37,197 bases of DNA from an uncultured Collinsella sp. GTDB lineage: Bacteria; Actinomycetota; Coriobacteriia; Coriobacteriales; Coriobacteriaceae. Positions within the stretch are counted from its first letter, which is position 1. Each line of letters starts with the position of its first letter. The notes beneath the pieces are model-generated. The model was not told the origin of the DNA, did not search any database, and saw only the letters and a list, made by a program, of their open reading frames with translations. The stretch is from assembly GCA_900551365.1 (NCBI GenBank), contig URVZ01000011.1, positions 1 through 37,197 on the forward strand. Reading direction: 5' to 3'. Below are positions 7,310 through 16,092 of this stretch, in pieces. The position numbers and the translations under genes are program-made.

Positions 7310-10090
7310 TTGGCGCGCGGATCTGCACAAAACGCCAAAGGCAATAAGGCCAATAACCAACCGGCACCTGCTAAGGGTGCCGGTTCCCATCTGCGTGCCA
7401 ATAAGGGTCACGAGGCGGACTTCGACGATTTTGAGCCTTTGGTCGAGCCCTCAGCAAATCGCGATATCGCCGGCGTGGTCATCGCCGTTTTGGCGATTGC
7501 GTCCTTTATTGCCGTGATTTCGCCGGCGACTGCACCCGTTACAGCTGCGGTCGCTGGTTTCTACCACCTTGGTTTTGGCCTGGGTGCCTATGTGCTGCCG
7601 ATCGTCATCCTGCTGTTTGCCGCCACGCTCTTTTTGGGTGAGGACTCGCCGCTCAACGTACGCTCTGTTGCGGGCGGCGCCGTGGTCTTTATCGCCGTCG
7701 TCTCCATTCTTTCGCTGATGGTGCCGGGTACGAGTGTCTCTTGTGACCTTATGTTCACGCCGCAAAATTTGTCCGCCTCGGGTGGCTACATTGGTGCGTT
7801 TATTGCGAGTGCGCTGCAGAATGCCCTGGGTAAGCCTATCGCGATGGTAGTCCTGTTGGGCTTTGTCGTCGTGGGCTTGGTCATCATTGGCTTTTCGGTT
7901 GGCGGCGTTTTGCGCTCTGCTCGCGACCGTGCGGCCGATTTTGCCGAGCGCCGCCGTGCCGATGTCAACGCCAGCCCGTGGGGTGACGACGAAGCCCTGT
8001 CGGTGCCCGGCGTTGCCCGTCCGCACCTGAGCATTCTTCGTCAAAAGGGCTCCGATGCTGCCGTGACCACGGTTATGGGCAATGACGTCGATCCGATTCT
8101 TGACGAAGAAGACGAGGACGAGGATCCGTTTGTCGATGTGTCCGAGGCCGTGGAGTCCGAGCGCGCCAAAACGACGCTGCTGCCGCGCCGTCACGCCAAG
8201 AAGGGCAAGGCCGCGCCTAAACTCAATACAAGCGAGCCGGATCCGTCTTGGTCCGATAGCGAAATCGAACTCACCGAGGGCGATGACGAGGACGACGAGG
8301 CTCCGCTCGAGTCTGCCAGGACAACCTTGTTGCCGCGTCGCCATGCCAAGCGTGGACAGGTGACCGGCCAGCTTTCGATGGAAGACGACCCCGATAAGAT
8401 CGACGAGTCCGAGCCGCCGTTTGCCGTGAATCCTGTCTCGGCAGCACCTCAGATCCCCGACTTCTTGAAGCATCCCAAGGTTGCCGATGCGCCTGCCTTG
8501 AGTGCTGTCGAATCGGCTGCGGCTAGCGATGGGGGAGCGGACGGCGGCGCCGCAGATAACGAGGGCGAAGAAGAGGACGGCCTCAAACTTCCGCCACTTG
8601 AGATTCTGCATGCCAACCCGCAGTCGGCTTCCTCCGCGTCTTCTGACAAGGAGCTGGAACAGACTGCCGAGTCGCTTCAGTCCACCTTGCTGGAGTTTGG
8701 TCGTAGTGCCCGCGTGGTCGGCTGGATCGCCGGCCCCACGGTGACGACCTTTAAGCTGCAACCTGGCGAGGGCGAGCGCGTGAGCAAGATTTCGAGCCTC
8801 GAGGACGATATCGCGCTATCGCTTGCTGCCCAGTCCGTGCGTATCTTTGCCCCGATCCCCGGCACCTCGCTTGTGGGTATCGAGATCCCCAATCGCAAGC
8901 GCCAGAACGTCAACCTGGGCGACGTGCTTCCCTATGTGAAGGGCGGTCCGCTCGAGCTCGCCATCGGTCGAGATGCCGAGGGTACGCCGGTCGTCGCCGA
9001 CCTTGCCAAGATGCCCCACCTGCTGATCGCCGGTACCACGGGTTCCGGTAAGTCGGTCATGATCAACTCCATCATCACGACCTTGCTCATGCGCGCCCTT
9101 CCCGAGGACGTTCGCCTGATCATGGTCGACCCCAAGCGCGTCGAGCTTGCGGGCTATAACGGTCTGCCGCATCTTTACGTGCCTGTAGTGACCGAGCCCA
9201 AGCAGGCCGCGAGCGCTCTGCAATGGGCCGTGTCCGAGATGGAGCGACGCCTGAAGGTCTTCGAGCGTCTCAACGTGCGTAAGATCTCGACCTACAACGA
9301 AAAGCAGGCCGCCGGCGAGTTTGAGCATTACGACAACCCGCCGCAAAAGATGCCCTACCTGGTCATCATCATTGACGAGCTCTCGGACCTGATGATGGTC
9401 GCCGGTAAGGATGTCGAGGCCTCGATCGTGCGTATTGCACAGCTGGGCCGTGCCGCCGGTATTCATCTTATTGTGGCCACCCAGCGCCCCAGCTCCAACG
9501 TGGTGACGGGCCTCATCAAGGCCAACATCACCAACCGCATCGCCTTTAACGTCGCCACGGGCATCGACTCGCGCGTCATCATCGACCAGATGGGTGCCGA
9601 AAAGCTCACCGGTTTGGGCGACATGCTGTTCTCTAAGGTCGACTGGGGCAAGCCTCGCCGTATCCAGGGCTGCTTTGTCTCGGATGACGAAATCAACGAG
9701 ATTGTCGAGTTCGTCAAGTCGCAGAGCGAGCCCGACTACCACGAGGAGATCCTGTCTGCCGTGGCGCCCGCTTCCATGTCCATGGCGGGTGGCGGCGGCA
9801 TTGTCCGCACCGGAGTCGCCGAGCCGCAAGACGATGATCCTCTCATTTGGGAAGCCGCCCATATTGTGGTGGAATCGCAGCTTGGCTCCACATCTGGCCT
9901 GCAACGCCGTCTGAAGGTTGGCTATGCACGTGCCGGGCGTATTATGGACATGCTGGAAGAAAAGGGTGTCGTCGGACCGCCCGACGGTTCCAAGCCGCGC
10001 GAGGTCCTGTTGGACGAGGAGGGGCTTGCCGCGCTGGAATCTGTCGACGCCGAGATGGCACGTGAAGATCGTGAGTTTGGAGGATTCTGA
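7310..10090 (+). CDS. ftsK: DNA translocase FtsK/SpoIIIE
   Basis: FtsK is a membrane-anchored, ATP-driven DNA pump that clears the chromosome terminus from the division septum. The 926-residue protein starts at TTG 7310, 1 base after rnj. About four hydrophobic segments fall in residues 45-200. They are followed by a long acidic, disordered linker (about 215-460) that carries TTLLPRRHAK twice, 50 residues apart (near 288 and 338). The motor has Walker A GTTGSGKS (575-582) and Walker B VIIIDE (D689, E690). The C-terminal winged-helix gamma domain begins near 843 (WEAAHIVVESQLGSTSGLQR) and would read polar sequences in the chromosome. The stop overlaps the next start (TGATG). Confidence 0.95.
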   Translation: MARGSAQNAKGNKANNQPAPAKGAGSHLRANKGHEADFDDFEPLVEPSANRDIAGVVIAVLAIASFIAVISPATAPVTAAVAGFYHLGFGLGAYVLPIVILLFAATLFLGEDSPLNVRSVAGGAVVFIAVVSILSLMVPGTSVSCDLMFTPQNLSASGGYIGAFIASALQNALGKPIAMVVLLGFVVVGLVIIGFSVGGVLRSARDRAADFAERRRADVNASPWGDDEALSVPGVARPHLSILRQKGSDAAVTTVMGNDVDPILDEEDEDEDPFVDVSEAVESERAKTTLLPRRHAKKGKAAPKLNTSEPDPSWSDSEIELTEGDDEDDEAPLESARTTLLPRRHAKRGQVTGQLSMEDDPDKIDESEPPFAVNPVSAAPQIPDFLKHPKVADAPALSAVESAAASDGGADGGAADNEGEEEDGLKLPPLEILHANPQSASSASSDKELEQTAESLQSTLLEFGRSARVVGWIAGPTVTTFKLQPGEGERVSKISSLEDDIALSLAAQSVRIFAPIPGTSLVGIEIPNRKRQNVNLGDVLPYVKGGPLELAIGRDAEGTPVVADLAKMPHLLIAGTTGSGKSVMINSIITTLLMRALPEDVRLIMVDPKRVELAGYNGLPHLYVPVVTEPKQAASALQWAVSEMERRLKVFERLNVRKISTYNEKQAAGEFEHYDNPPQKMPYLVIIIDELSDLMMVAGKDVEASIVRIAQLGRAAGIHLIVATQRPSSNVVTGLIKANITNRIAFNVATGIDSRVIIDQMGAEKLTGLGDMLFSKVDWGKPRRIQGCFVSDDEINEIVEFVKSQSEPDYHEEILSAVAPASMSMAGGGGIVRTGVAEPQDDDPLIWEAAHIVVESQLGSTSGLQRRLKVGYARAGRIMDMLEEKGVVGPPDGSKPREVLLDEEGLAALESVDAEMAREDREFGGF

Positions 10091-11583
10091 TGACTGCACG
10101 CTTTGGTGACATGCTGCTCGAGCAGCGTCGCCGAATGGGCCTTTCCATTCAGCAGGTCGCCAACACCATCAAAATCAGGCCGCAGATCATCGAGTTTTTC
10201 GAGACCGGTAACTTTGCTTCGATGCCGCCGCGCGGCTATGCGCAGGGCATGATTTCGAGCTATGCTCGCTTTTTGGGCCTCAATCCGCGCGAGGTCGTCA
10301 ATGCCTACTTTGACGACCTGATGGCATACGAACGCGAGACGTCGCAGCAGGGCGGTCGTTTTCAGGACGCCGCCGGCTACGTCAATTCGCGTTCCTCGGT
10401 CGATAACGGGCGCTTCCTGATGGTTCAGGGCGGTCGTTCGACCCGCTATGGACAGCGTCCTCAGCAGGCCGGTTATATTACCGAGACGGGTTCGGGCGAG
10501 GAAATTCGCTCACAGCGTGACCGGTTCCGCAGTACGCCGATGCCCGAGGACCGTGCACTTCCCGCTGCCCGCGGCGTGGCTCGTGACCCTCGTGCCGGCT
10601 ACGGCGACGGCGGCTATTCCGATCGCGGTTACCGTGGGGTCTCTTCTGGTCGCTCTCGTGGCGGCTATGCGGACGCCGATACCACGCAGGTGACGCCGCG
10701 TCTTCGTTCTCAGTCGCAGCCGTATGGCCAGCGCTCTTCGGCTCCGCGTTCGGGCCAGCGTGGCTATCAAGGCCGCGGTGAACTTGCGCCCCGTTCGGGT
10801 CAGCACAGCCTTCAGGGCCAGGGTGGCTATCGCGGCCGATCCGATAGCAATCGTGGCCGTATGCCTCAGGAAGGCGGCCGCAGCAGTTCCAGTCGTGGAC
10901 GCGGCGGATCACGTACTCCTCAAAACAACGGGCTCGATCCGCGTATCGTCTACGCGGGCATCGGTGCCGTTGCGCTGCTGTTGATTCTGCTCATCGTGGT
11001 GCTTCTACGTGGCTGCGCATCTTCGGCGCCCGAGAACACGCCCGAGACGCCCACTGCTACCAAGATGACGACCAAGAAGTCTTCTAAGAAGACCGAAACG
11101 GTCGACGAGGACGAAGACACCGATGAGGCGACGGATGAGTCGACTGATTCGGACGCTACCAAGACGACGGCCAAGAAGGAAGAGAACGAGGTCACGAAGG
11201 TCAAAGTCTCCGTTGCCAAGGGAAAGACCGCGTGGATTGAGGTCAAGGTCGACGGCAAGTCGGTCTATGGCGCCCAAGCGACTGGCCCCTTTGAGCAGGA
11301 GTACTCGCCCGAGTCCTCGATCGAGATCACCACGTCCAAGCCTTCCGATGTCACCGTTACCAAGAACGGTGAAAAGGTCCGTTACGATACCAAGACCTCG
11401 GGCGTGGCGCGTGTGACGATCACCGTTCCCAAGAAGGAGACGACCGATTCCGAGAATGGTGAAAGTTCTGATGGTACCGATACCACCGACGGCACCGATG
11501 CCCAGTCCACGGATGACGCCGATACCGCAACTGACGGTCAGACGCCCACCGATTCTACCGACTATTCGTACGATAGCTACTAA
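10090..11583 (+). CDS. RodZ-like helix-turn-helix membrane protein
   Basis: This 497-residue protein has the RodZ layout: an N-terminal cytoplasmic HTH_25 domain (residues 1-80: GDMLLEQRRRMGLSIQQVAN), a single membrane helix (about 286-308) and an external beta-rich domain (about 365-450) like the DUF4115 end of RodZ. RodZ links MreB filaments to the cell-wall machinery. Unlike usual RodZ proteins it has a roughly 170-residue Arg/Gly/Gln/Ser-rich cytoplasmic segment (about 110-280) and a Thr/Asp-rich tail. The gene overlaps ftsK by one base, consistent with a role at the envelope. No mreB is in view, so the partner is unknown and the function is inferred from domain order. Confidence 0.75.
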   Translation: MTARFGDMLLEQRRRMGLSIQQVANTIKIRPQIIEFFETGNFASMPPRGYAQGMISSYARFLGLNPREVVNAYFDDLMAYERETSQQGGRFQDAAGYVNSRSSVDNGRFLMVQGGRSTRYGQRPQQAGYITETGSGEEIRSQRDRFRSTPMPEDRALPAARGVARDPRAGYGDGGYSDRGYRGVSSGRSRGGYADADTTQVTPRLRSQSQPYGQRSSAPRSGQRGYQGRGELAPRSGQHSLQGQGGYRGRSDSNRGRMPQEGGRSSSSRGRGGSRTPQNNGLDPRIVYAGIGAVALLLILLIVVLLRGCASSAPENTPETPTATKMTTKKSSKKTETVDEDEDTDEATDESTDSDATKTTAKKEENEVTKVKVSVAKGKTAWIEVKVDGKSVYGAQATGPFEQEYSPESSIEITTSKPSDVTVTKNGEKVRYDTKTSGVARVTITVPKKETTDSENGESSDGTDTTDGTDAQSTDDADTATDGQTPTDSTDYSYDSY

Positions 11584-11609
11584 GCCGCTCGTACGCGAAA
11601 GGAAACATC

Positions 11610-12107
11610 ATGGCTAAAGATTCCAGCTTCGACGTCGTGTCCGAGGTCAACATGCAAGAGGTCGACAACGCCTTCCAGCAGACCACGCGCGAGATTTCCC
11701 AGCGCTATGACCTTAAGGATTCCGGCGCCACGATCGAGCTTTCGAAGGGCGACAAGCTCTTTACGATCAACGCCCCGGCCGACTTTGTCTCCAAACAGAT
11801 TGTTGACGTGCTGAGCTCCAAGCTCATCAAGCGCGGCATCGACCTCAAGGCTGTCTCGTGGGATGCTCCACAGGCGGCGTCGGGCGGCACCGTGCGCGTG
11901 CTCGGCCATGTCGTCGAGGGTATCGACCAGGCGACCGCCAAGAAGATCAATAAGGACATCAAGGACCAAAAGCTTAAGGTCAAGGTAGCCATCGAGGCCG
12001 ACAAGCTGCGTGTTTCCTCTGCTTCGAAGGACGCGTTGCAGACCGTGATCCAGTTCCTGCGCGACCAGGACTACGGCCAGCCGCTTCAGTTCACCAACTA
12101 CCGCTAA
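11610..12107 (+). CDS. YajQ-family nucleotide-binding protein
   Basis: The 165-residue protein begins SSFDVVSEVNMQEVDNAFQQ and ends LQFTNYR, both hallmarks of the YajQ (UPF0234) family. It folds as two ferredoxin-like halves. Family members bind nucleotides, and in some proteobacteria cyclic di-GMP; that ligand should not be assumed here. The length is normal. ATG 11610 follows GAAAGGAAA. It sits 26 bp after the RodZ-like gene and 27 bp before rimO, so it is part of the same operon. Confidence 0.9.
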   Translation: MAKDSSFDVVSEVNMQEVDNAFQQTTREISQRYDLKDSGATIELSKGDKLFTINAPADFVSKQIVDVLSSKLIKRGIDLKAVSWDAPQAASGGTVRVLGHVVEGIDQATAKKINKDIKDQKLKVKVAIEADKLRVSSASKDALQTVIQFLRDQDYGQPLQFTNYR

Positions 12108-12134
12108 TATCATTCGAAAGGACCGCTCTCCAAC

Positions 12135-13484
12135 ATGGATACACCGTTGGGCTCCGTGCTCTACATCACCCTCGGGTGCGCTAAGAACGAGGTTGACACC
12201 GACCGCATGCGTTCTCTTTTGACCGCCGCGGGCTACGAAGAGGCATTCGACCCGCAGGATGCCGATATCGCCATCGTCAATACATGCTCGTTTCTCGCCT
12301 CCGCAACGTCCGAGAGCATCGAGACCACGCTCGAGCTCGCCAACGAGGTTCAGGACGGCGTTCGTTCTTGCCCCATCGTTATGTGCGGCTGCGTGCCGTC
12401 GCGCTATGGCGACGACCTGCCTGACGAGCTGCCCGAGGTCGCTGCCTTTGTGAAGGCCGACGAGGAGGACGGCATCGTGGCGGTCATCGATGGCGTGCTG
12501 GGTGTCGAGCGTGAGATCGCAGCCTATATCCCGCAGGTCAAACGTACCGTCGAGGGTGCTGTCGCTTACGTCAAGATTTCCGATGGCTGCAACCGCTTCT
12601 GCAGCTTCTGCATGATTCCCTACATCCGCGGCCGCTATCATTCGCGCAATGCCGAGAGCATTATCTCCGAGGTGCGCGACCTGGTTGCCGGCGGCGTGCG
12701 CGAGATTGTGCTGATTGGCCAGGACACGGGCATTTGGGGTACCGACTTTGCCGACGAGGACGTCACCGAGGGCTCGCCGCGCAATCTGGCGCAGCTGCTG
12801 CGTGCCGTCGCCGAGGCCGTGCGCCCGCACAACGTCTGGGTCCGCGTGCTCTATCTGCAGCCCGAGGGCATGACCGACGAGCTTATCGATACGATTCGCG
12901 ATACGCCCGAGGTGCTGCCCTATATCGATATCCCCGTGCAGCACTGTGACGCGCGCATCCTCAAGGCCATGCGCCGTTCTGGTTCCCGCCAGGAGCTCGA
13001 GGACCTGTTCCGCGACCTTCGCGAGCGCATCCCCGGCATCGTGATTCGTTCCACGGCCATGGTCGGCTTCCCGACCGAGACCGACGACGAGTTCCGCGAC
13101 CTTATCGACTTTATGGATGCCGTCGGCTTTGACTACACGAGCGTCTTTGCCTACTCGCAGGAGGAGGGCAGCCTGGCCGCTAAGATGGAGGGTCAGGTCG
13201 ACGAAGAGGTCAAGCTCGAGCGCGCCCAGGAGGCCATGGACCTGGCCGAGTCGCTCGGTTTTGCCGCCACCGCCGCACATGTGGGCGAGCGCGCCCAGGT
13301 GATCGTCGACGGTATCGAAGAGACCGAGGATGGCGCCGAGCTGATCGGCCATGCCTGGTTCCAGGCGCCCGATTCCGATGGCGCGGTTCACTTGGACGCC
13401 AGTGAGGCGTCCGTGGGCGATATTCTGACTGTCGAGTTTACCGATAGCTTCTGCTATGAGCTTATCGGCCATGTTGTGGAGTAG
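12135..13484 (+). CDS. rimO: Ribosomal protein S12 methylthiotransferase RimO
   Basis: RimO is a radical-SAM enzyme with two iron-sulfur clusters that adds a methylthio group to an aspartate of ribosomal protein S12. The 449-residue protein has the N-terminal UPF0004 domain (YITLGCAKNEVDTDRM), the radical-SAM triad C152, C156, C159 (GCNRFCSFC), and a C-terminal TRAM domain. The variant IPYIRGRYHSR after the cysteines and the overall pattern fit RimO better than MiaB, a separate copy of which lies at 20118-21488. ATG 12135 follows GAAAGGA. The next gene, pgsA, begins 9 bp after its stop. Confidence 0.93.
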   Translation: MDTPLGSVLYITLGCAKNEVDTDRMRSLLTAAGYEEAFDPQDADIAIVNTCSFLASATSESIETTLELANEVQDGVRSCPIVMCGCVPSRYGDDLPDELPEVAAFVKADEEDGIVAVIDGVLGVEREIAAYIPQVKRTVEGAVAYVKISDGCNRFCSFCMIPYIRGRYHSRNAESIISEVRDLVAGGVREIVLIGQDTGIWGTDFADEDVTEGSPRNLAQLLRAVAEAVRPHNVWVRVLYLQPEGMTDELIDTIRDTPEVLPYIDIPVQHCDARILKAMRRSGSRQELEDLFRDLRERIPGIVIRSTAMVGFPTETDDEFRDLIDFMDAVGFDYTSVFAYSQEEGSLAAKMEGQVDEEVKLERAQEAMDLAESLGFAATAAHVGERAQVIVDGIEETEDGAELIGHAWFQAPDSDGAVHLDASEASVGDILTVEFTDSFCYELIGHVVE

Positions 13485-13493
13485 GAGAGCATC

Positions 13494-14132
13494 GTGGCAA
13501 ACGAGAGCAATAAGGAACTGACGAGTGTTTGGACGCCCGCCAACATCGTGACGTGCGTTCGCATCGTCTTTATCCCGGTGTTCATGATCGTGTCGGCGCT
13601 TTCTCACACGAGTGTTGCCGGTACGGATTGGAGCACCTTCGACGGCCCGCTCGCCGCCGCTGCCTTCATTCTGTATGTGATCCTGTCGTGCACCGATAAG
13701 GTCGACGGTTATCTGGCGCGTTCGCGCAACGAGATCACCGATTTCGGTAAATTCTTGGACCCCATCGCCGATAAGCTGCTCGTGTTCTCGGCCCTGCTGC
13801 TGTTCTTGGATTTTGGCGCGGTGACCGTGTGGTCCGTGTTCATTATCCTGTTCCGCGAGCTGCTGGTGAGCGCCCTTCGCATGGTCGCGAGTGCGGCCGG
13901 TGTGGTCGTTGCGGCCGATAAGCTCGGCAAGTACAAGACGGCAACCACGATGGTCTCCATTTGCGGTTACCTGTGCGTTTTTGCTATGGCCGGCTTGCAC
14001 CTTGGCCCGGTGGCGCTGACGCTCGGCATCTACTCGGTGTCGCGCTTCCTGTACGCCGTTGCCGTTGTCCTGACCGTTATCTCGGGCGCCCAGTACTTCT
14101 GGAACTGCCGCAAGATCGTCTTTTCGGTCTAG
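13494..14132 (+). CDS. pgsA: CDP-diacylglycerol-glycerol-3-phosphate 3-phosphatidyltransferase
   Basis: This membrane enzyme makes phosphatidylglycerol phosphate, the precursor of phosphatidylglycerol and cardiolipin. The 212-residue protein has several hydrophobic helices and a complete CDP-alcohol phosphatidyltransferase motif: D68, D71-G72, A75-R76, G85, D89 and D93. The start is GTG 13494 after GGAGAGC. A second CDP-alcohol transferase gene lies at 34482-35186. This copy sits next to pncC, as pgsA and cinA do in many Gram-positive genomes, and is therefore the better PgsA candidate. Confidence 0.9.
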   Translation: MANESNKELTSVWTPANIVTCVRIVFIPVFMIVSALSHTSVAGTDWSTFDGPLAAAAFILYVILSCTDKVDGYLARSRNEITDFGKFLDPIADKLLVFSALLLFLDFGAVTVWSVFIILFRELLVSALRMVASAAGVVVAADKLGKYKTATTMVSICGYLCVFAMAGLHLGPVALTLGIYSVSRFLYAVAVVLTVISGAQYFWNCRKIVFSV

Positions 14133-14138
14133 GTCCTG

Positions 14139-14675
14139 GTGGGTATGACGGTCTCTTTTGAGCAGATTTCCGCACACAATGAGGAGCTGGCGCGCGATAT
14201 TGTCGAGCGCGCGAGCGCTCGGGGCGTGACGGTTTCGACGGCTGAGTCGCTGACGGCGGGTATGATCGCCTCGACGATTGCGGATATCCCGGGCGCCTCG
14301 GCGGTGTTGCGTGGCGGTGCGGTGACTTACTGCGATGAGATTAAGCATCGCGTTCTTGGTGTTGAGCAGGAGACGCTCGACCGCTATACCGCGGTGTCGC
14401 ATCAGACCGCGCGCGAGATGGCGGTGGGTTCGCTGGAGCTGTACCAGAGCGATATTGCAGTGAGCGCAACGGGTTATGCCGGCCCCGGCGGTGGCACTGA
14501 GGGCGATCCGGCGGGCACTTTCTATATTGGCTGGGCGTATCGCGCGGCTTATGGGGAAGTCCCGGTTGTGGACTCTGTGCGCTGCCACTATGAGGGCGAC
14601 CGTTCGTGTGTTCGTGCCCATGCGGTCGCGGAGGCATTGGGGCGCATTGCCCTTGTGCTCAACTCTATGGAATAG
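14139..14675 (+). CDS. pncC: Nicotinamide-nucleotide amidase (CinA C-terminal domain type)
   Basis: The 178-residue protein is the stand-alone CinA C-terminal domain (PncC), which deamidates nicotinamide mononucleotide to recycle pyridine nucleotides. The hallmark STAESLTAGMIAS (residues 33-45) and the glycine-rich ATGYAGPGGGTEGDPAGTFY are present. The N-terminal MoCF domain of full CinA is absent. GTG 14139 is used here; ATG 14145 in the same frame is an equal alternative. It is the last gene of the rnj operon and lies upstream of recA, the usual Gram-positive neighbour. Confidence 0.88.
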   Translation: MGMTVSFEQISAHNEELARDIVERASARGVTVSTAESLTAGMIASTIADIPGASAVLRGGAVTYCDEIKHRVLGVEQETLDRYTAVSHQTAREMAVGSLELYQSDIAVSATGYAGPGGGTEGDPAGTFYIGWAYRAAYGEVPVVDSVRCHYEGDRSCVRAHAVAEALGRIALVLNSME

Positions 14676-14682
14676 ACGTGTT

Positions 14683-14706
14683 TTAAGGGGCCTCCGAGCC
14701 CCTTAA
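14683..14706. terminator. Hairpin after pncC
   Basis: A perfect 9-bp stem TTAAGGGGC/GCCCCTTAA with a 6-base loop begins 8 bases after the pncC stop. It has only a short T tract and probably ends the rnj-pncC operon. Confidence 0.7.
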
Positions 14707-14781
14707 TTGTGGAGATAGGGACCTTAGGCTCATTTGGCGTTTGTGCTGGTTGTAGATGTATTTTTGCCTGCCTTGTTCATA

Positions 14782-14841
14782 TTTGGTCCTTTGTGGTCAA
14801 GCATTTGGTCAGTGTTTGGTCGGCGTTTGGTTGGGTTTTGG
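14782..14841 (+). repeat. Helically phased TTTGGTC-type repeats upstream of recA
   Basis: Six near-copies of TTTGGTC place their GG pairs at 14785, 14795, 14807, 14818, 14829 and 14840, with steps of 10, 12, 11, 11 and 11 bp. The second copy reads TTGTGGTC and the last ends in GGA. The array ends 33 bp before the recA -35 hexamer. One-turn spacing suggests a protein that binds one face of the helix, or intrinsic curvature. No known factor was recognised. Confidence 0.6.
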
Positions 14842-14873
14842 AAAGACCGCCTGCATATGATTGGCCTGAACGG

Positions 14874-14902
14874 TTGACCACGAACAGCCGTTCGTTTATT
14901 AT
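14874..14902 (+). promoter_or_regulatory. recA promoter
   Basis: TTGACC (14874-14879) and TATTAT (14897-14902) are separated by 17 bp, near-consensus for the vegetative sigma factor. The LexA box fills the spacer. Confidence 0.85.
14881..14894. promoter_or_regulatory. LexA (SOS) box of recA
   Basis: CGAACAGCCGTTCG matches the Gram-positive SOS box CGAAC-N4-GTTCG exactly. It lies between the -35 and -10 hexamers, so LexA binding would exclude RNA polymerase and make recA-recX damage-inducible. Confidence 0.92.
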
Positions 14903-14932
14903 CGATGCAGGTTGTTAAGAGGAGGGCTATTC

Positions 14933-16081
14933 ATGGCCAAGAATTCAGGTCCCGTACGTACCGTTCATGCTCGCACGACGGGTAAAGAGCGCGATGAGAT
15001 GATCGCCACCACCAAGGCCGAGATCGAGAAGAAATTCGGCCAGGGTTCCATCATGAGGTACGGCGACGGTGGTCCCGAGCTCGAGGTCGAGGCCATTCCC
15101 ACGGGCGCCCTGGCCCTCGATGCCGCGCTGGGTATCGGCGGCGTGCCGCGCGGCCGTATCGTCGAGATTTACGGTCCTGAGTCCTCCGGTAAGACGACGC
15201 TTTCGCTCGAGATCTTGGCCGAGGCCCAGGCAATGGGTGGCGTTGTGGCATTTATCGATGCCGAGCACGCGCTTGATCCCACGTATGCCGCGCGCATCGG
15301 CGTGGATATCGACGAGGTGCTCATTTCCCAGCCCGATACGGGCGAGCAGGCGCTTGAGATTGTTGACATGCTCGTGCGTTCCGGCGCCATCGATGCCATC
15401 GTCGTCGACTCCGTCGCCGCGCTGACCCCGCGTGCCGAGATCGAGGGAGAAATCGGCGATACTACGGTCGGTCTTCAGGCTCGCCTAATGAGTCAGGCGC
15501 TCCGCAAGCTCGCCGGCTCGCTGTCCAAGTCCAACACGACGTGCATCTTCATTAACCAGCTGCGTGAGAAGATCGGCGTCATGTTCGGCAACCCCGAGAC
15601 TACGACGGGCGGCCGCGCCCTTAAGTTCTTCTCTTCGGTGCGTATCGACATTCGCCGTATCGACAGCATTAAGCTTAAGGACGAGGTTATCGGTAACCGC
15701 GTGCGCGCCAAGGTCGTTAAGAACAAGGTGGCAGCTCCGTTCCGTTCTGCTGAGTTCGACATCATGTACGGTACGGGCATCTCTAAGGAGGGCTCAATTC
15801 TGGACATGGCTGTCGAGTGCGGCATCTGCAAGAAGATGGGCTCCTGGTTTGCCTATGGCGAGGACAAGCTTGGCAACGGTCGAGAGGCCGCCAAGGCTTT
15901 CCTGCGCGAACACCCCGATTGCGCCGACGAGATTGAGCATAAGGTCCGCCTTGCCTGCGGACTTGAGTTTGATGACGATGCTCCGTCCGAGGTCGAGCTG
16001 ACCGATCAGCCTGCGCCTGAGGAGTTTGACGAGCTTTACGCCATCGATGGTTCCGCCATGCTCGATGATGACGACGAGTAG
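14933..16081 (+). CDS. recA: Recombinase RecA
   Basis: RecA forms filaments on single-stranded DNA, promotes strand exchange and triggers LexA self-cleavage. The 382-residue protein has Walker A GPESSGKT (81-88), the DNA-binding loop region (EGEIGDTTVGLQARLMSQAL), the ATP-sensing INQLREKIGVMFGNPETTTGG block and an acidic C-terminal tail ending in a run of Asp/Glu. ATG 14933 is chosen because AGAGGAGG lies just upstream; an in-frame TTG at 14912 would include that ribosome-binding site. No intein is present. recX follows after 11 bp. Confidence 0.97.
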   Translation: MAKNSGPVRTVHARTTGKERDEMIATTKAEIEKKFGQGSIMRYGDGGPELEVEAIPTGALALDAALGIGGVPRGRIVEIYGPESSGKTTLSLEILAEAQAMGGVVAFIDAEHALDPTYAARIGVDIDEVLISQPDTGEQALEIVDMLVRSGAIDAIVVDSVAALTPRAEIEGEIGDTTVGLQARLMSQALRKLAGSLSKSNTTCIFINQLREKIGVMFGNPETTTGGRALKFFSSVRIDIRRIDSIKLKDEVIGNRVRAKVVKNKVAAPFRSAEFDIMYGTGISKEGSILDMAVECGICKKMGSWFAYGEDKLGNGREAAKAFLREHPDCADEIEHKVRLACGLEFDDDAPSEVELTDQPAPEEFDELYAIDGSAMLDDDDE

Positions 16082-16092
16082 CGGTTACGCTC

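Noticed and set aside
6214..7401. Long minus-strand frame opposite rnj (395 codons)
   Set aside because: It is a shadow of the strongly biased third codon positions of rnj and has no homology-like motifs.
11580..14621. 1013-codon minus-strand frame opposite yajQ-rimO-pgsA-pncC
   Set aside because: It crosses four well-supported genes on the other strand; long antisense frames are expected in high-GC coding DNA.
14709..14918. A 69-codon plus-strand frame upstream of recA
   Set aside because: It overlaps the phased repeats, the promoter and the LexA box and has no ribosome-binding site.
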